Both the position numbers and the translations under genes were made by a program. The notes under the pieces are model-generated. The model had not been told where the DNA came from. It worked only from the letters and a program-made list of their open reading frames with translations, and made no database searches. This document shows positions 16,542 through 25,152 of a stretch of 64,000 nucleotides of DNA, piece after piece (position 1 is the first letter of the stretch; each line of letters starts with the position of its first letter). The DNA is from Streptomyces sp. P3 (lineage in GTDB: Bacteria > Actinomycetota > Actinomycetes > Streptomycetales > Streptomycetaceae), in assembly GCF_003032475.1 (NCBI RefSeq), contig NZ_CP028369.1, positions 9,610,001 through 9,674,000 of the forward strand. Reading direction: 5' to 3'.

Positions 16542-18242
16542 ATGGCGCTGCATCACCACAGTGAGAACGCGTGGCGGGTGAGGGTGGACGACGAGGGTGG
16601 GGCTCCCTGCGGTGCCGGGGTGCTGCTCGACGACCGGCACGCGCTGACCTGCGCGCATGTCGTCCGGTACGCGGGAGCGCAGCCGCAGGGCACGGCGTCC
16701 TGCGTGCGGATCAGGAGTGTGGCGTGCAGCCCGGAGTGGACGCGCACCGCGCGCGTGGTCCCCGGATCGTGGGTGCACGAGCACGGCACACGACGCGGCG
16801 ACGTGGCGCTGCTCGCACTCGACGAGCCGGTCGACTGCGCGACCAGGACCACCCTGTGGAAGGTGCCGATCTCCGGCGGCAGGGTGCGGGTGTACGGCTT
16901 CCCACAGGCCGAGCCCTACGGCATGGCGACGGACGCCGAACTGGCCGGTTCCGGCGGCAGGGAGGGCGAATGGGGCCTGTTGCGACAGATCCGCGCCGGT
17001 GACCCGTGGATCGAGGCGGGCTACTCCGGCGCCGGAGTCGTCGCGCTCGACGGCGAGTTCGAGGGCAGGGTCATCGGCATCGTGGTGGCCGACTACGTCA
17101 ACGGCGACGCCCGGGCGGCCTGGATGCTGCCGACCGAGACGCTGCTGACGTACCTGCCGGGCATCAAGGAGTTCACCGGTGGCCACCGCACCGACGAACT
17201 CGGTCCGTCCGGAGGCGAGTTGCCGCAGGACGTGCTGCACGACCCGCTGCGCCTCGCGCTCACCCAGGAGCTCACCCGGCTGCTCGACGGCGGCTGGTCG
17301 GGCACCGTGGCCGTCGGCACCGACGCCTCGGTCGGCGCGGGCTCCTCGTGGCTGGTGCGGCTGGTGCGCACGGCCGACCCGGCGGCCCGCGCGACCGTGT
17401 CCGACGCCGAGCTGACCGAGGCCCCCGGGGACACCGTTCTGGGACTCGGCTCCATCGACGCGGCGTACGACGCCTGCGGCAGGTCGGTCGCCGAGGTGCG
17501 CCGGTACCTGACGGGCCGGTTCGGGCTGCGCGCGGAGGACGACCGCGAGGCGGTCCGCCGGCTGGTGCGTCGCCGGCCTCCCGCGTGCCTGGTGGTGGGC
17601 CGCGTCGACCGGGCGGCGGACCCGGACGCACTCGTACGGGACCTGCTCGGGCCGCTGGCCCGCCGGGCCCGCTCGAGCGGCCTGCGTCTGGTCCTGGGTT
17701 TCGAGGACCGACCCCCGGAGGACCTCGTCCACGACGTGTCCCTCGACCCGGCCCCCGTCGTCGGTCCGGCCTCCGCGAGCGTGACCTCGGCCCAGGCGCA
17801 GACGGCGGTCGGACGGCTCGCCGCCGAGGAGGAGGCCGCGGCACGGCTGTGGGCGCGGTGGGGCGAGAAGTTCTTCGGCGCGCCCCGCCCGCCGCGCAGC
17901 GCCGCACCCCGCCTGCGGATCCGGCTGGCCGTCGCCCGGACCACCGAGCCCAACCCCGAGCTCACCGCCGTCCACGAACGCGCCCTCGAAGCCCGTGCCG
18001 AGGTCGCCGCCTTCGACCGGGCGCTGCGGCGGCTGGCGGAGGACCACGCGGACCTCGTCACGAGCCTCGAACTGCACCGGGTGCGCGCGGCGCGGTTCTT
18101 CGGCGAGGAGGACCGGCGGCTCGCCGAGCTGCACGCCCCCGCGGCCCGCGCGCTGCAGACCGTGCCGATCGACCTCGCGACCGCCCGCGGACTGGTCCGG
18201 CTCCACACCGACGAGGTCAACCGACGGATCGACGAAGGGTGA
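16542..18242 (+). CDS. Trypsin-like serine protease domain protein with degenerate NTPase-like middle and helical tail
   Basis: 566 residues, no signal peptide, so cytoplasmic. Residues 10-215 form a trypsin-like domain with an apparently complete triad: His39 (TCAHVV), Asp87 (RGDVALLALD) and Ser162 (GYSGAGV). Residues about 235-390 have alternating hydrophobic strands (TVAVGTDASVGAGSSWLVRL, ACLVVGRVDRA, LRLVLGFED) that look like an NTPase fold with a lost P-loop lysine; this is inference. Residues 410-566 are charged helices, probably a coiled coil. It is the first gene of a five-gene operon, four bases before the kinase gene. Such proteases joined to signalling domains occur in bacterial conflict systems; the substrate is unknown. 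Confidence 0.8.
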   Translation: MALHHHSENAWRVRVDDEGGAPCGAGVLLDDRHALTCAHVVRYAGAQPQGTASCVRIRSVACSPEWTRTARVVPGSWVHEHGTRRGDVALLALDEPVDCATRTTLWKVPISGGRVRVYGFPQAEPYGMATDAELAGSGGREGEWGLLRQIRAGDPWIEAGYSGAGVVALDGEFEGRVIGIVVADYVNGDARAAWMLPTETLLTYLPGIKEFTGGHRTDELGPSGGELPQDVLHDPLRLALTQELTRLLDGGWSGTVAVGTDASVGAGSSWLVRLVRTADPAARATVSDAELTEAPGDTVLGLGSIDAAYDACGRSVAEVRRYLTGRFGLRAEDDREAVRRLVRRRPPACLVVGRVDRAADPDALVRDLLGPLARRARSSGLRLVLGFEDRPPEDLVHDVSLDPAPVVGPASASVTSAQAQTAVGRLAAEEEAAARLWARWGEKFFGAPRPPRSAAPRLRIRLAVARTTEPNPELTAVHERALEARAEVAAFDRALRRLAEDHADLVTSLELHRVRAARFFGEEDRRLAELHAPAARALQTVPIDLATARGLVRLHTDEVNRRIDEG

Positions 18243-18246
18243 CGCC

Positions 18247-20397
18247 TTGCCGAGGTGCAACCGCCCCGACTGCGGCCTGGGCGAGATCGACGACGAGGGC
18301 TTCTGCCCGGTGTGCGACCGGCGCCCGCTGCCGCCGGAACACGCCGCCCCGCCCGCCGTCGCGGGCCGGGAACAGCGCGTCGGCCCGCCGCGCGGCGTCA
18401 GCGTCGGCGTGGCGCAGGTGCGCCCGGACCCCTGGTACGGCCTCGCCCTGATCGATTCCGGTCTCGCCGCCGACCTCCCCGACCAGCCGCTTCCCGCGCA
18501 GGGCCCGGTCGCCGAGGAGCACCGGTTCTGCGCGAACCCCGTCTGCGGGCAGCCGGTGGGCCGAGGGCACGGCGAGCAGCCCGGCCGCACCGCGGGATTC
18601 TGCGCGAACTGCGGAACCCGCTTCGACTTCGCCCAGCCGCACGGCCTCACCATCGCGGGACGCTACGACGTGGAGCGGGTCCTCGGCTCGGGGGCCTACG
18701 GCGCCGCGTATCTCGCCCACGACCGCAACCTCGAGACGCAGGTGGTCCTCAAGGCGCTGAACCGGTCGGTGGCGAGGACGGCCGAGCACGAGCGGGACGT
18801 GCTGGTCGGGCTCCGGCACGACAGCATCGTCCGCATCCTCGGCTACGAACCCGAGGGACCCCACCTCGTGCTCGAGTACGTGCCGGGCGTCGCTCTGTCG
18901 GCGCGCGACGGAGACCGGCTCGAGACGCTCCTCGCGCACGGCGTCCGCATCCTCCAGGCGCTCGACTACCTGCACGCCAGGGGGCTGTTGCACTGCGACG
19001 TCAAACCCCTGAACGTCATCCGGTTCCGGGAGGAGGGCTCCGCCGGCTCCGCCCGGCCGCTGGACCGGGTGCGGCTCATCGACTTCGGCGCGGTGCGCTC
19101 CCAGGAGGAGGCCGGGCCGATCGTCGCCTACACCAAGGCGTACGCGCCCCCCGAGGACGACCCCGAACACGTGAGGCCCACCCCCGGATTCGACCTGTAC
19201 GGCCTCGGCATGACCCTGCGGGAGGTGTGCCGTGCGCACGGCGCCGACCGGGCGGCGCCGGGGGTGGACTCGCTGATGCTGCTGCTGGACCGTGCCACGG
19301 ACGTCGTCGTACCCGAGCGGCGATTCGTTTCGGCACGCCAGTTCGGCGAGCAGCTCAGCGGCGTGGTCCGGCAGATCGTGGCCGCGCCGCCGGCCGGCCG
19401 CCAGGTGGCCCGGCCCTCGGCGCTGTTCGGCTCGATGACCGAACCCCTGCACGGCGGACTGGGCACGGCGCGTCCCCTCGACCACTGGGTCCGGGCGACC
19501 GTGACCGGGGACGCCCTGCTGGCCATGCCCGAGCCGTTCTCCTGCCCGGGCCCTCACGACATGGCGGGCGCGCTGCCCACACCCCTGTCCGACCCCGACG
19601 ATCCGCGCATCGGCGACGTGGCCGGAAACGCGTTGGCCGAGAGCCGCCTCGCGCTGCGCCGCGGGGACATCACCCGGGCCGCACAGGCGCTCACCCGCGC
19701 CGCACTGCCCGACTGGCACTGGCTGCACGCCTGGTACTCCGGCCTGATCGCGCTGGCCCGCGAGGACGTGCCCCGGGCCGCCGGCCACTTCACCGAGGTA
19801 CGACGGGCCCTGCCGGGAGAACTGATCCCGCAGCTCGCGCTCGGCCTGTGCGCCGAGTACCGCGGCGACCACGAGGCCGCCCGCTCGCACTACGGCACCG
19901 TCTTCGACACCACGCCCGCGCTCGGCGCGGCCGGCTTCGGGCTGGCACGGGTGCACCTGCTGTCCGGCCGGCGCGCGCAAGCCGTGGCCGTCGCGGAACG
20001 GCTCGCCCAGGAGTTCCGCTACGAACGCGAGGCGCGGGTCGCGGTCATCCGTCTGCTCGTCACCGTCCCCGCCCGGCAGCGCCCGCCCGCCCCGCCGACG
20101 CACGACGACCTGGCCGGCGCCCGTGCCGCACTGGACGGCCTCCACGTGGACGACGCCGCGGCCGCCGGCCTCGAGGCGGAGATCCAGTACGCCGAGTTCC
20201 CGCGCGCCCACGACCGGCTGAGGCTGTCGGAAGCGGTCCGCGGGCTGGGCGCGCACGCTCCCACCGAGCGCGCCTACGTGGCCCTGGTGGATCTGGCGAA
20301 CCGGCTGCGCCCCGCGCTGGACTGGAGGTGGCCGGCGCTTCGCAGGCGAACCGGTCGTTCCCGTGTCGAAGCGGGACCCGACACGCTAAGCTCCTGA
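18247..20397 (+). CDS. PknG-like serine/threonine protein kinase with N-terminal zinc ribbons and C-terminal TPR
   Basis: 716 residues, cytoplasmic. Two cysteine clusters (Cys4, 9, 20, 23 and Cys95, 100, 119, 122) form zinc ribbons where PknG has its rubredoxin-like region. The kinase core follows: glycine loop GSGAYG (147-152), Lys169 (VVLKAL), catalytic HCDVKPLN (Asp251) and LIDFGAV (Asp279). The C-terminal part aligns with the PknG TPR region as I recall it: WYSGLIAL, HFTEVRRALPGEL, GFGLARVHLLSG and a final LVDLANRLRP. Catalytic residues are intact, so it should be active. Start is TTG 18247 behind GAAGGG. The downstream sensor-like genes mirror glnX-glnH next to mycobacterial pknG. Confidence 0.88.
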   Translation: MPRCNRPDCGLGEIDDEGFCPVCDRRPLPPEHAAPPAVAGREQRVGPPRGVSVGVAQVRPDPWYGLALIDSGLAADLPDQPLPAQGPVAEEHRFCANPVCGQPVGRGHGEQPGRTAGFCANCGTRFDFAQPHGLTIAGRYDVERVLGSGAYGAAYLAHDRNLETQVVLKALNRSVARTAEHERDVLVGLRHDSIVRILGYEPEGPHLVLEYVPGVALSARDGDRLETLLAHGVRILQALDYLHARGLLHCDVKPLNVIRFREEGSAGSARPLDRVRLIDFGAVRSQEEAGPIVAYTKAYAPPEDDPEHVRPTPGFDLYGLGMTLREVCRAHGADRAAPGVDSLMLLLDRATDVVVPERRFVSARQFGEQLSGVVRQIVAAPPAGRQVARPSALFGSMTEPLHGGLGTARPLDHWVRATVTGDALLAMPEPFSCPGPHDMAGALPTPLSDPDDPRIGDVAGNALAESRLALRRGDITRAAQALTRAALPDWHWLHAWYSGLIALAREDVPRAAGHFTEVRRALPGELIPQLALGLCAEYRGDHEAARSHYGTVFDTTPALGAAGFGLARVHLLSGRRAQAVAVAERLAQEFRYEREARVAVIRLLVTVPARQRPPAPPTHDDLAGARAALDGLHVDDAAAAGLEAEIQYAEFPRAHDRLRLSEAVRGLGAHAPTERAYVALVDLANRLRPALDWRWPALRRRTGRSRVEAGPDTLSS

Positions 20398-20462
20398 GTC
20401 GCTACGCACGGGCATGCGGAGAAGCGCAGGGATCACGGGGACAGACGGGACACAGTCGGGTG

Positions 20463-21932
20463 GTGCCGGTGGGGGACAGGCCGCCGTTGACAGGGCTCAA
20501 CTTCGACGTGGACGTGGACGCACCTGCCGACCTGGCCCATGACGCGACGCGCGCCGACGCCCTCGTCACCGTCCGGGCCCGCCCGGTCGCCGGGCAGCCG
20601 GCGCGGACGCGGAGCGCCGAGGTCCTCATCATGGACAGGTCGCTGTCCATGGCCGGGCACGGAAAACTGGACGAGGCCAAGCGCGCCATGTGCGCGGCCG
20701 TCGACGCCCTGCGCGACGGGACCCTCCTCGGGATCGTCGCGGGCCATCACGAGGCCGAGGTCGTCTTCCCCGCCACCGGCGGCCTCGCGCCGGTCGACGC
20801 CCACACCCGGCAGGAGGCCAAGAGCCGGATCATCGGCCAGCTGGCCGAGGGCGGCACGGCGATCGGACAGTGGCTGGCCTGCGCGGACCGCCTCTTCGCG
20901 TCGGCGGCCTCGCCCGGCGTCGTACGCCACGCGGTGCTGTACACGGACGGAAAGGACGAGCACGAGACGCCCGAACAACTGGGCAGCGTCCTGGAGGCGT
21001 GCACCGACCGGTTCGTCTGCGACGCGCGGGGGCTCGGCGAGGACTGGAACTACGCCGAGTTGCTGAGGATCACCCAGGCACTGCACGGAAGCGCCGAAGC
21101 CGTCGTCACCGCCTCCGACCTCGCACAGGACTTCACCCGGACCATGCGGCAGGCCCAGCGCATCGTCGTCCCCCGGGTCTACCTGGGTCTGCGCCTCAAC
21201 AACCGGTTCCGGCTGGGCTTCGTCCGCCAGACCCGCCCCGTGGAGGCGGAGCTGACCGCCCGTCGGCAGCACGGCGACGAGATCCACGTACCCCTCGGCT
21301 CCTGGCCGCCGGAAACCCGCCAGTACCAGGTGTCCCTGCGTTTCGACCCCGACGCGCTGACCGTCGAGGAGGACCTGCGCGCCGCCCGCATCACGCTGCA
21401 CGCCGAGCAGTCCGACGGGACACGCGTGCCGTGCGGCGAGCCCCGGGCCATGGTCGTACGGAGGCGCGGGACCCCCGGGTTCGGCATCCCGGCGTCCGCC
21501 GACCTCACCCGCGTGGAGAACGAGCACGAGCTGGGCATGGCGATGCGGGCCTGCGCCGACGCCTGGCAGAAGGGGCAGCACGAACGCGCCGACCGCGAAC
21601 TGCGCATCGCGACACGGCTCGCCGCGGAACTCCACGACACCGGGCGCCTGCGGCTGCTGCGCTCGGTGTCGGTCACCGGCCCCGACAACCTGCCGCACCT
21701 GAGCCCCGACGTCTCCCGCGGGCAGGTGCAACGACTGGGACTGGACTCGACCAAGACCGTGGCCCCACGTGTCGACGCGATGCGCCCACCGCCCCTCGAC
21801 GACGCCGTGCGCCCCTGCCCCCGGTGCGGCACGACGCCGTCGACGCGCTCGGCGACGTTCTGCGAGGAGTGCGGCCACCGCCTCGACGCGCCGGCGGACG
21901 AGCCGGACGGCGGGCCGGTGGACGCCTCGTGA
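20463..21932 (+). CDS. vWA domain protein with C-terminal zinc ribbon
   Basis: 489 residues, cytoplasmic. The von Willebrand A domain (about 15-215) has an intact metal site DRSLSMAG (Asp58, Ser60, Ser62), a threonine in GGTAIGQWL and an aspartate in LYTDGKDEH. A beta-rich segment (about 230-350) follows, then a helical region and a C-terminal C-x2-C ... C-x2-C zinc ribbon (CPRCG, CEECG). vWA domains bind partner proteins through the metal ion, so a scaffold or adaptor role for the kinase is plausible. The start is uncertain among GTG 20460, 20463 and 20469. It overlaps the next gene by four bases. Confidence 0.85.
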   Translation: MPVGDRPPLTGLNFDVDVDAPADLAHDATRADALVTVRARPVAGQPARTRSAEVLIMDRSLSMAGHGKLDEAKRAMCAAVDALRDGTLLGIVAGHHEAEVVFPATGGLAPVDAHTRQEAKSRIIGQLAEGGTAIGQWLACADRLFASAASPGVVRHAVLYTDGKDEHETPEQLGSVLEACTDRFVCDARGLGEDWNYAELLRITQALHGSAEAVVTASDLAQDFTRTMRQAQRIVVPRVYLGLRLNNRFRLGFVRQTRPVEAELTARRQHGDEIHVPLGSWPPETRQYQVSLRFDPDALTVEEDLRAARITLHAEQSDGTRVPCGEPRAMVVRRRGTPGFGIPASADLTRVENEHELGMAMRACADAWQKGQHERADRELRIATRLAAELHDTGRLRLLRSVSVTGPDNLPHLSPDVSRGQVQRLGLDSTKTVAPRVDAMRPPPLDDAVRPCPRCGTTPSTRSATFCEECGHRLDAPADEPDGGPVDAS

Positions 21933-22891
21933 GCGTCACGGTCGGCCGGCCCCGGCGGTCCCTTCGCGAGAGGGCGTCCGAGGGGCGCAGGCGGGTGCGC
22001 GCCATCCATCCCGTCAGAGTGCTGCGGTGGCTCAGGGCGGGCGTGCTCGCCATGGTGGCGGCCACGGCGCTGCTGTACCTGCTGGTGTCGGCGCAGGCCG
22101 GCGAACAGATGGCCGCCGCCCGACGTACCGAGGCCGCCGTCGAGGACATCGAACAGGCCCGCGGCACGGCAGTGGCGGCGGAGGCGGCGCTCGCCAAGGT
22201 CGCCGCCACCCGGCAGGTCACGCTGATCGGCACGGGCACCGAGTTCGCCAACGACACCGCGCGGGTGAACACCCTCGTCACCTCGGCGGCGGCGGGCAAC
22301 GCGGCGGGCAACCGGGGGCGCACCCAGTTCGAGTACGTCCAGAGCCAGTTGACCACCTGTCTGCAACTGGCCAACACGGCGGTGCGCGACTACGCCCGCA
22401 GTGGCCCCGGCGTCCTCGACTCCGCGCGGCTGGCCCTGACCGCTCCCCGGGCGAAGGACCCGCGAACGGGGGAGTGGATCCCGGGCACGGGCGGGCTCAC
22501 GGCCTCCCTCACCGACCTGAAGGACCTCCAGAACGAAGCCCTCGACGCGCAGAAGCGGTCGCGCTGGCTGAACCCGGTCTACGTCCGCTCCCTGCTCGTC
22601 GGGCCGACGGCTCTCATGCTCGGGTGCGTCCTGGCGACCGGCCGCGTGGTCGCCCGGCGCTTCAGGCGGTTCGTCGGCCTGCGCCTGGTCGTCGCCCTGG
22701 CCACCACCGCGGCGGTCGGGATCACCACCAGCCGGCTGAGCCGACGCGACGCCCTGGCCCTGCACCAGACCCCGCTGCTCGGGCACTGGCTGACCACCAC
22801 GCTCGCGCTCGGCCTTCTCACGGTCGCCGCGGTGCTCGTCTACCTCGGCTACCGCCCCCGTCTCTCCGAGTACAGGTTCCCGCGCCCATGA
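21929..22891 (+). CDS. GlnX-like four-helix membrane sensor protein
   Basis: 320 residues. A basic N-terminus precedes TM1 (about 37-55). A single external domain of roughly 150 residues, helical and Ala/Thr-rich, follows. Then come three more helices (about 220-238, 252-268 and 289-308) and a short basic tail. This topology is the one I recall for mycobacterial GlnX, which passes the signal of the binding protein GlnH to PknG. No kinase or HAMP motif is visible. GTG start overlapping the vWA stop, and a stop overlapping the next start, show tight coupling. Homology to GlnX is inferred from topology and gene context. Confidence 0.7.
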   Translation: MSVTVGRPRRSLRERASEGRRRVRAIHPVRVLRWLRAGVLAMVAATALLYLLVSAQAGEQMAAARRTEAAVEDIEQARGTAVAAEAALAKVAATRQVTLIGTGTEFANDTARVNTLVTSAAAGNAAGNRGRTQFEYVQSQLTTCLQLANTAVRDYARSGPGVLDSARLALTAPRAKDPRTGEWIPGTGGLTASLTDLKDLQNEALDAQKRSRWLNPVYVRSLLVGPTALMLGCVLATGRVVARRFRRFVGLRLVVALATTAAVGITTSRLSRRDALALHQTPLLGHWLTTTLALGLLTVAAVLVYLGYRPRLSEYRFPRP

Positions 22892-24126
22892 AGAAGACGC
22901 TGACGGCGCGGCTCACGCGTTGTGTCCTGGTCCTCGGCCTGCTGCTGGCGGCGGCCGGCTGCGGCGCCGGGTCCGGGCGGCCCGGCCGGGTGACGATCAT
23001 GATTCCCTGGTCCGGTGACGAGTTCCAGGCCTTCTACTCCGTTCTGACGGCGTTCGAGAAGGAGACCGGCATCCAGGTGGACGTACAGGTCACCCGCGCC
23101 CTGACCCAGCAGCTCGACGCCGCCGTGACGGCCGGGGCGCCGCCCGACCTCGCCATGCTGCCCAGCGTGGGAGCCGTCCACGGCTACGCCGAGAAGGGGA
23201 AGGGGAAGCAACGCGGACTGCAGCCGCTCGACGTGCCCACCGGCGCCTATCTGGAGCCGTTTCGCGGGCTGGCCACGGTGCGGGGCGAGGTCTACGCGGT
23301 GCCCGTCAAAGTGGACGTCAAGAGCCTCGCCTGGTTCGCGAGGCCGGCGACCGGACGGTCCGCGCCGCCCGATCTCGGCACGCCCGGGATCTGGTGCCTG
23401 GGACTGGAGTCCGGACCCACCTCCGGCTGGCCGGGCGCGGACTGGATCGCGGACATCCTCCTCGCCCGGACCGGCGCCGAGTTCTACACGAAGTGGCTGA
23501 CCGGCGGTGAGAAGTGGAGGTCGCCCGAGCTCGACGAGGCGTGGACGACCTGGCGCGCCCTCATGGGCGACGGGGTGCGGGGCGCGGCCGTCCGCAACTT
23601 CGGCGAGGCGGCCGCGGGAATGACCACGGCGCCCCCCAGGTGCTCCCTCGCGCACGGCGCGCTGTCCGCCATGGGGTTCGACAAGGGACAAGCCCACGAC
23701 TTCGTGACCTCGTCCCCGACGCGCCGGCTGGAGGTCTCGGCGGACTTCGTCGGCATGTTCACCGACGGCAACCCGAGCGCCGAGGCGTTGATCGCCTTCC
23801 TCGCCGGGACGAAGGCCCAGCAGCTGTGGGTGGACCAGGAAGCGGGCGCGGCCTTCTCCGCCGACGGTCACGTCACCCGCTACGCCACCTCGGTGCAGCA
23901 GCGGATAGCGGGGATGCTCCGGCCGCACTCCGGCTACACCCTGTGCTTCGGCGCCGCCGACGCGATGACGCCCGACGTGTCGGCCGCCTTCTACCGGGCC
24001 GTCCTCGACTACGCGACCGCCGCCACGAAGGACCCCGACCGGTACCTCGCGGATCTCGACCAGGTCCAGAAGAAGCTGGGAAGTTCCCCCGTTCCCCGCG
24101 AAAAGCTCTGCGCCGGCCCGAGCTGA
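22888..24126 (+). CDS. Solute-binding lipoprotein, likely external sensor of the PknG-like system
   Basis: 412 residues. Signal peptide and lipobox AAGC with Cys25. The mature protein has the pattern of family 1 extracellular binding proteins: VTIMIPWSGDEFQAFYSVLTAFEK at its start (motif spread over residues 34-57), GAPPDLAMLPS and an AVPVKVDVKSLAWF strand pair. The usual second-lobe helices follow. No transporter permease or ATPase is nearby, so it more likely senses a ligand for the adjacent membrane protein, as GlnH does for GlnX. It differs from GlnH in being of the sugar-binding type. Ligand unknown. Last gene of the operon. Confidence 0.78.
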   Translation: MKKTLTARLTRCVLVLGLLLAAAGCGAGSGRPGRVTIMIPWSGDEFQAFYSVLTAFEKETGIQVDVQVTRALTQQLDAAVTAGAPPDLAMLPSVGAVHGYAEKGKGKQRGLQPLDVPTGAYLEPFRGLATVRGEVYAVPVKVDVKSLAWFARPATGRSAPPDLGTPGIWCLGLESGPTSGWPGADWIADILLARTGAEFYTKWLTGGEKWRSPELDEAWTTWRALMGDGVRGAAVRNFGEAAAGMTTAPPRCSLAHGALSAMGFDKGQAHDFVTSSPTRRLEVSADFVGMFTDGNPSAEALIAFLAGTKAQQLWVDQEAGAAFSADGHVTRYATSVQQRIAGMLRPHSGYTLCFGAADAMTPDVSAAFYRAVLDYATAATKDPDRYLADLDQVQKKLGSSPVPREKLCAGPS

Positions 24127-24225
24127 GGCCGTGGCCCCCGACCTCGCCCTCGCCCCGGTCCGAGCCCCGGGCTCCCGGCCCCCGGCCCTCGGCCGAATCT
24201 TCGTCCGGAGGCGCACGTCCTTCGG

Positions 24226-25152
24226 TCAGCGGGTCACCAGGAGTCCCCGGCTGCGCAGCACCCGCCGTTCCAGCGGGCTGAAGATCAGCAGGTCGATGGC
24301 GATGCCGACGAGCAGGATCAGGAAGATGGCCAGGAACACCTGCGGCATGCTCGAGTTGCTGCGTCCGTTCTCCAGCAGCTGACCGAGACCGACGCCCAGG
24401 TCGGGCGAGGAGGCGATGATCTCGGCGGCCATCAGCGACCGCCAGGCGAACGCCCAGCCCTGCTTCAGACCCGCCAGATAGCCGGGGAGCGCCGCCGGCA
24501 TCACGATGTGCCGGGCCCCGCGCAGCCCGGTCGCGCCCAGGGTGCGCCCGGCCCGCAGGAACAGCGGCGGGATCTGGTCGACGCCCGCCACGAGGCCGTT
24601 GGCGACGGACGGCACCGCGCCCAGCAGGATCACGGCGTACATCATCGAGTCGTCCAGGCCGAGCCAGATCACGGCGGGCGGCACCCACGCCACCGACGGC
24701 AGCGACTGCAGTCCCGACAGGACGGGGCCGATGGCGGCCCGGACGAACCGAACCCGGGCGACCAGCAGGCCCAGCGGGGTGCCGATGACGAGCGCCAGCA
24801 GGAAGCCGAGCAGCCCGCGCGAGACGCTGGTCCAGATGTAGTCGAACAGGGTGCCCTGCACCCAGGCGTCGTGGATCTCGCCCCCCACGTCGGCCGGCGA
24901 GGGCAGTTTGTAGTCGGGGGCCACCTCGAACCACACCAGCAGCTGCCAGACCGCCATCACCAGGACGACGGCGGTGACGGGCGGCAGCACCTTGCGCAGC
25001 AGGGTCTCGCGCAGCGGCGTACGCGTGGTCTGCACCGTGTCCAGCGCGTCGAGTCCGGCCTCGAGTCCGGTCAGGTCGTGCGGGTCCCCGGGGCGTGCGG
25101 CTTCCGGGTGGCCGTCCTCGTTCACGGCGACGCCGCTGTCAGTGCCGGCCAT
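24226..25152 (-). CDS. ssuC: Sulfonate/taurine-type ABC transporter permease
   Basis: 308 residues. About six helices start near residue 58 after a hydrophilic N-terminus. The BPD-permease EAA loop is visible (RAGRTLGATGLRGARHIVMPAALPG, spread over residues about 200-224), with SLPSVAWVPPAVIWLGL before it, a segment typical of SsuC/TauC. It forms the membrane channel for organosulfur import with the two genes upstream. Its start lies inside the end of the ATPase gene (14-base overlap), so translation is coupled. Sulfonate specificity rests on family and on the leader peptide and ssuE nearby. Confidence 0.88.
   Translation of the reverse strand: MAGTDSGVAVNEDGHPEAARPGDPHDLTGLEAGLDALDTVQTTRTPLRETLLRKVLPPVTAVVLVMAVWQLLVWFEVAPDYKLPSPADVGGEIHDAWVQGTLFDYIWTSVSRGLLGFLLALVIGTPLGLLVARVRFVRAAIGPVLSGLQSLPSVAWVPPAVIWLGLDDSMMYAVILLGAVPSVANGLVAGVDQIPPLFLRAGRTLGATGLRGARHIVMPAALPGYLAGLKQGWAFAWRSLMAAEIIASSPDLGVGLGQLLENGRSNSSMPQVFLAIFLILLVGIAIDLLIFSPLERRVLRSRGLLVTR

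Noticed and set aside
18255..21932. A 1225-codon plus-strand frame suggesting a kinase-vWA fusion
   Set aside because: Its first 730 codons are an out-of-frame shadow of the PknG-like gene. The real vWA gene begins near 20463.
22888..25152. Treating the lipoprotein at 22888 as the binding protein of the permease at 24226
   Set aside because: The genes converge, the permease belongs with the ATPase and ssuA on the minus strand, and the lipoprotein overlaps the sensor gene on the plus strand.
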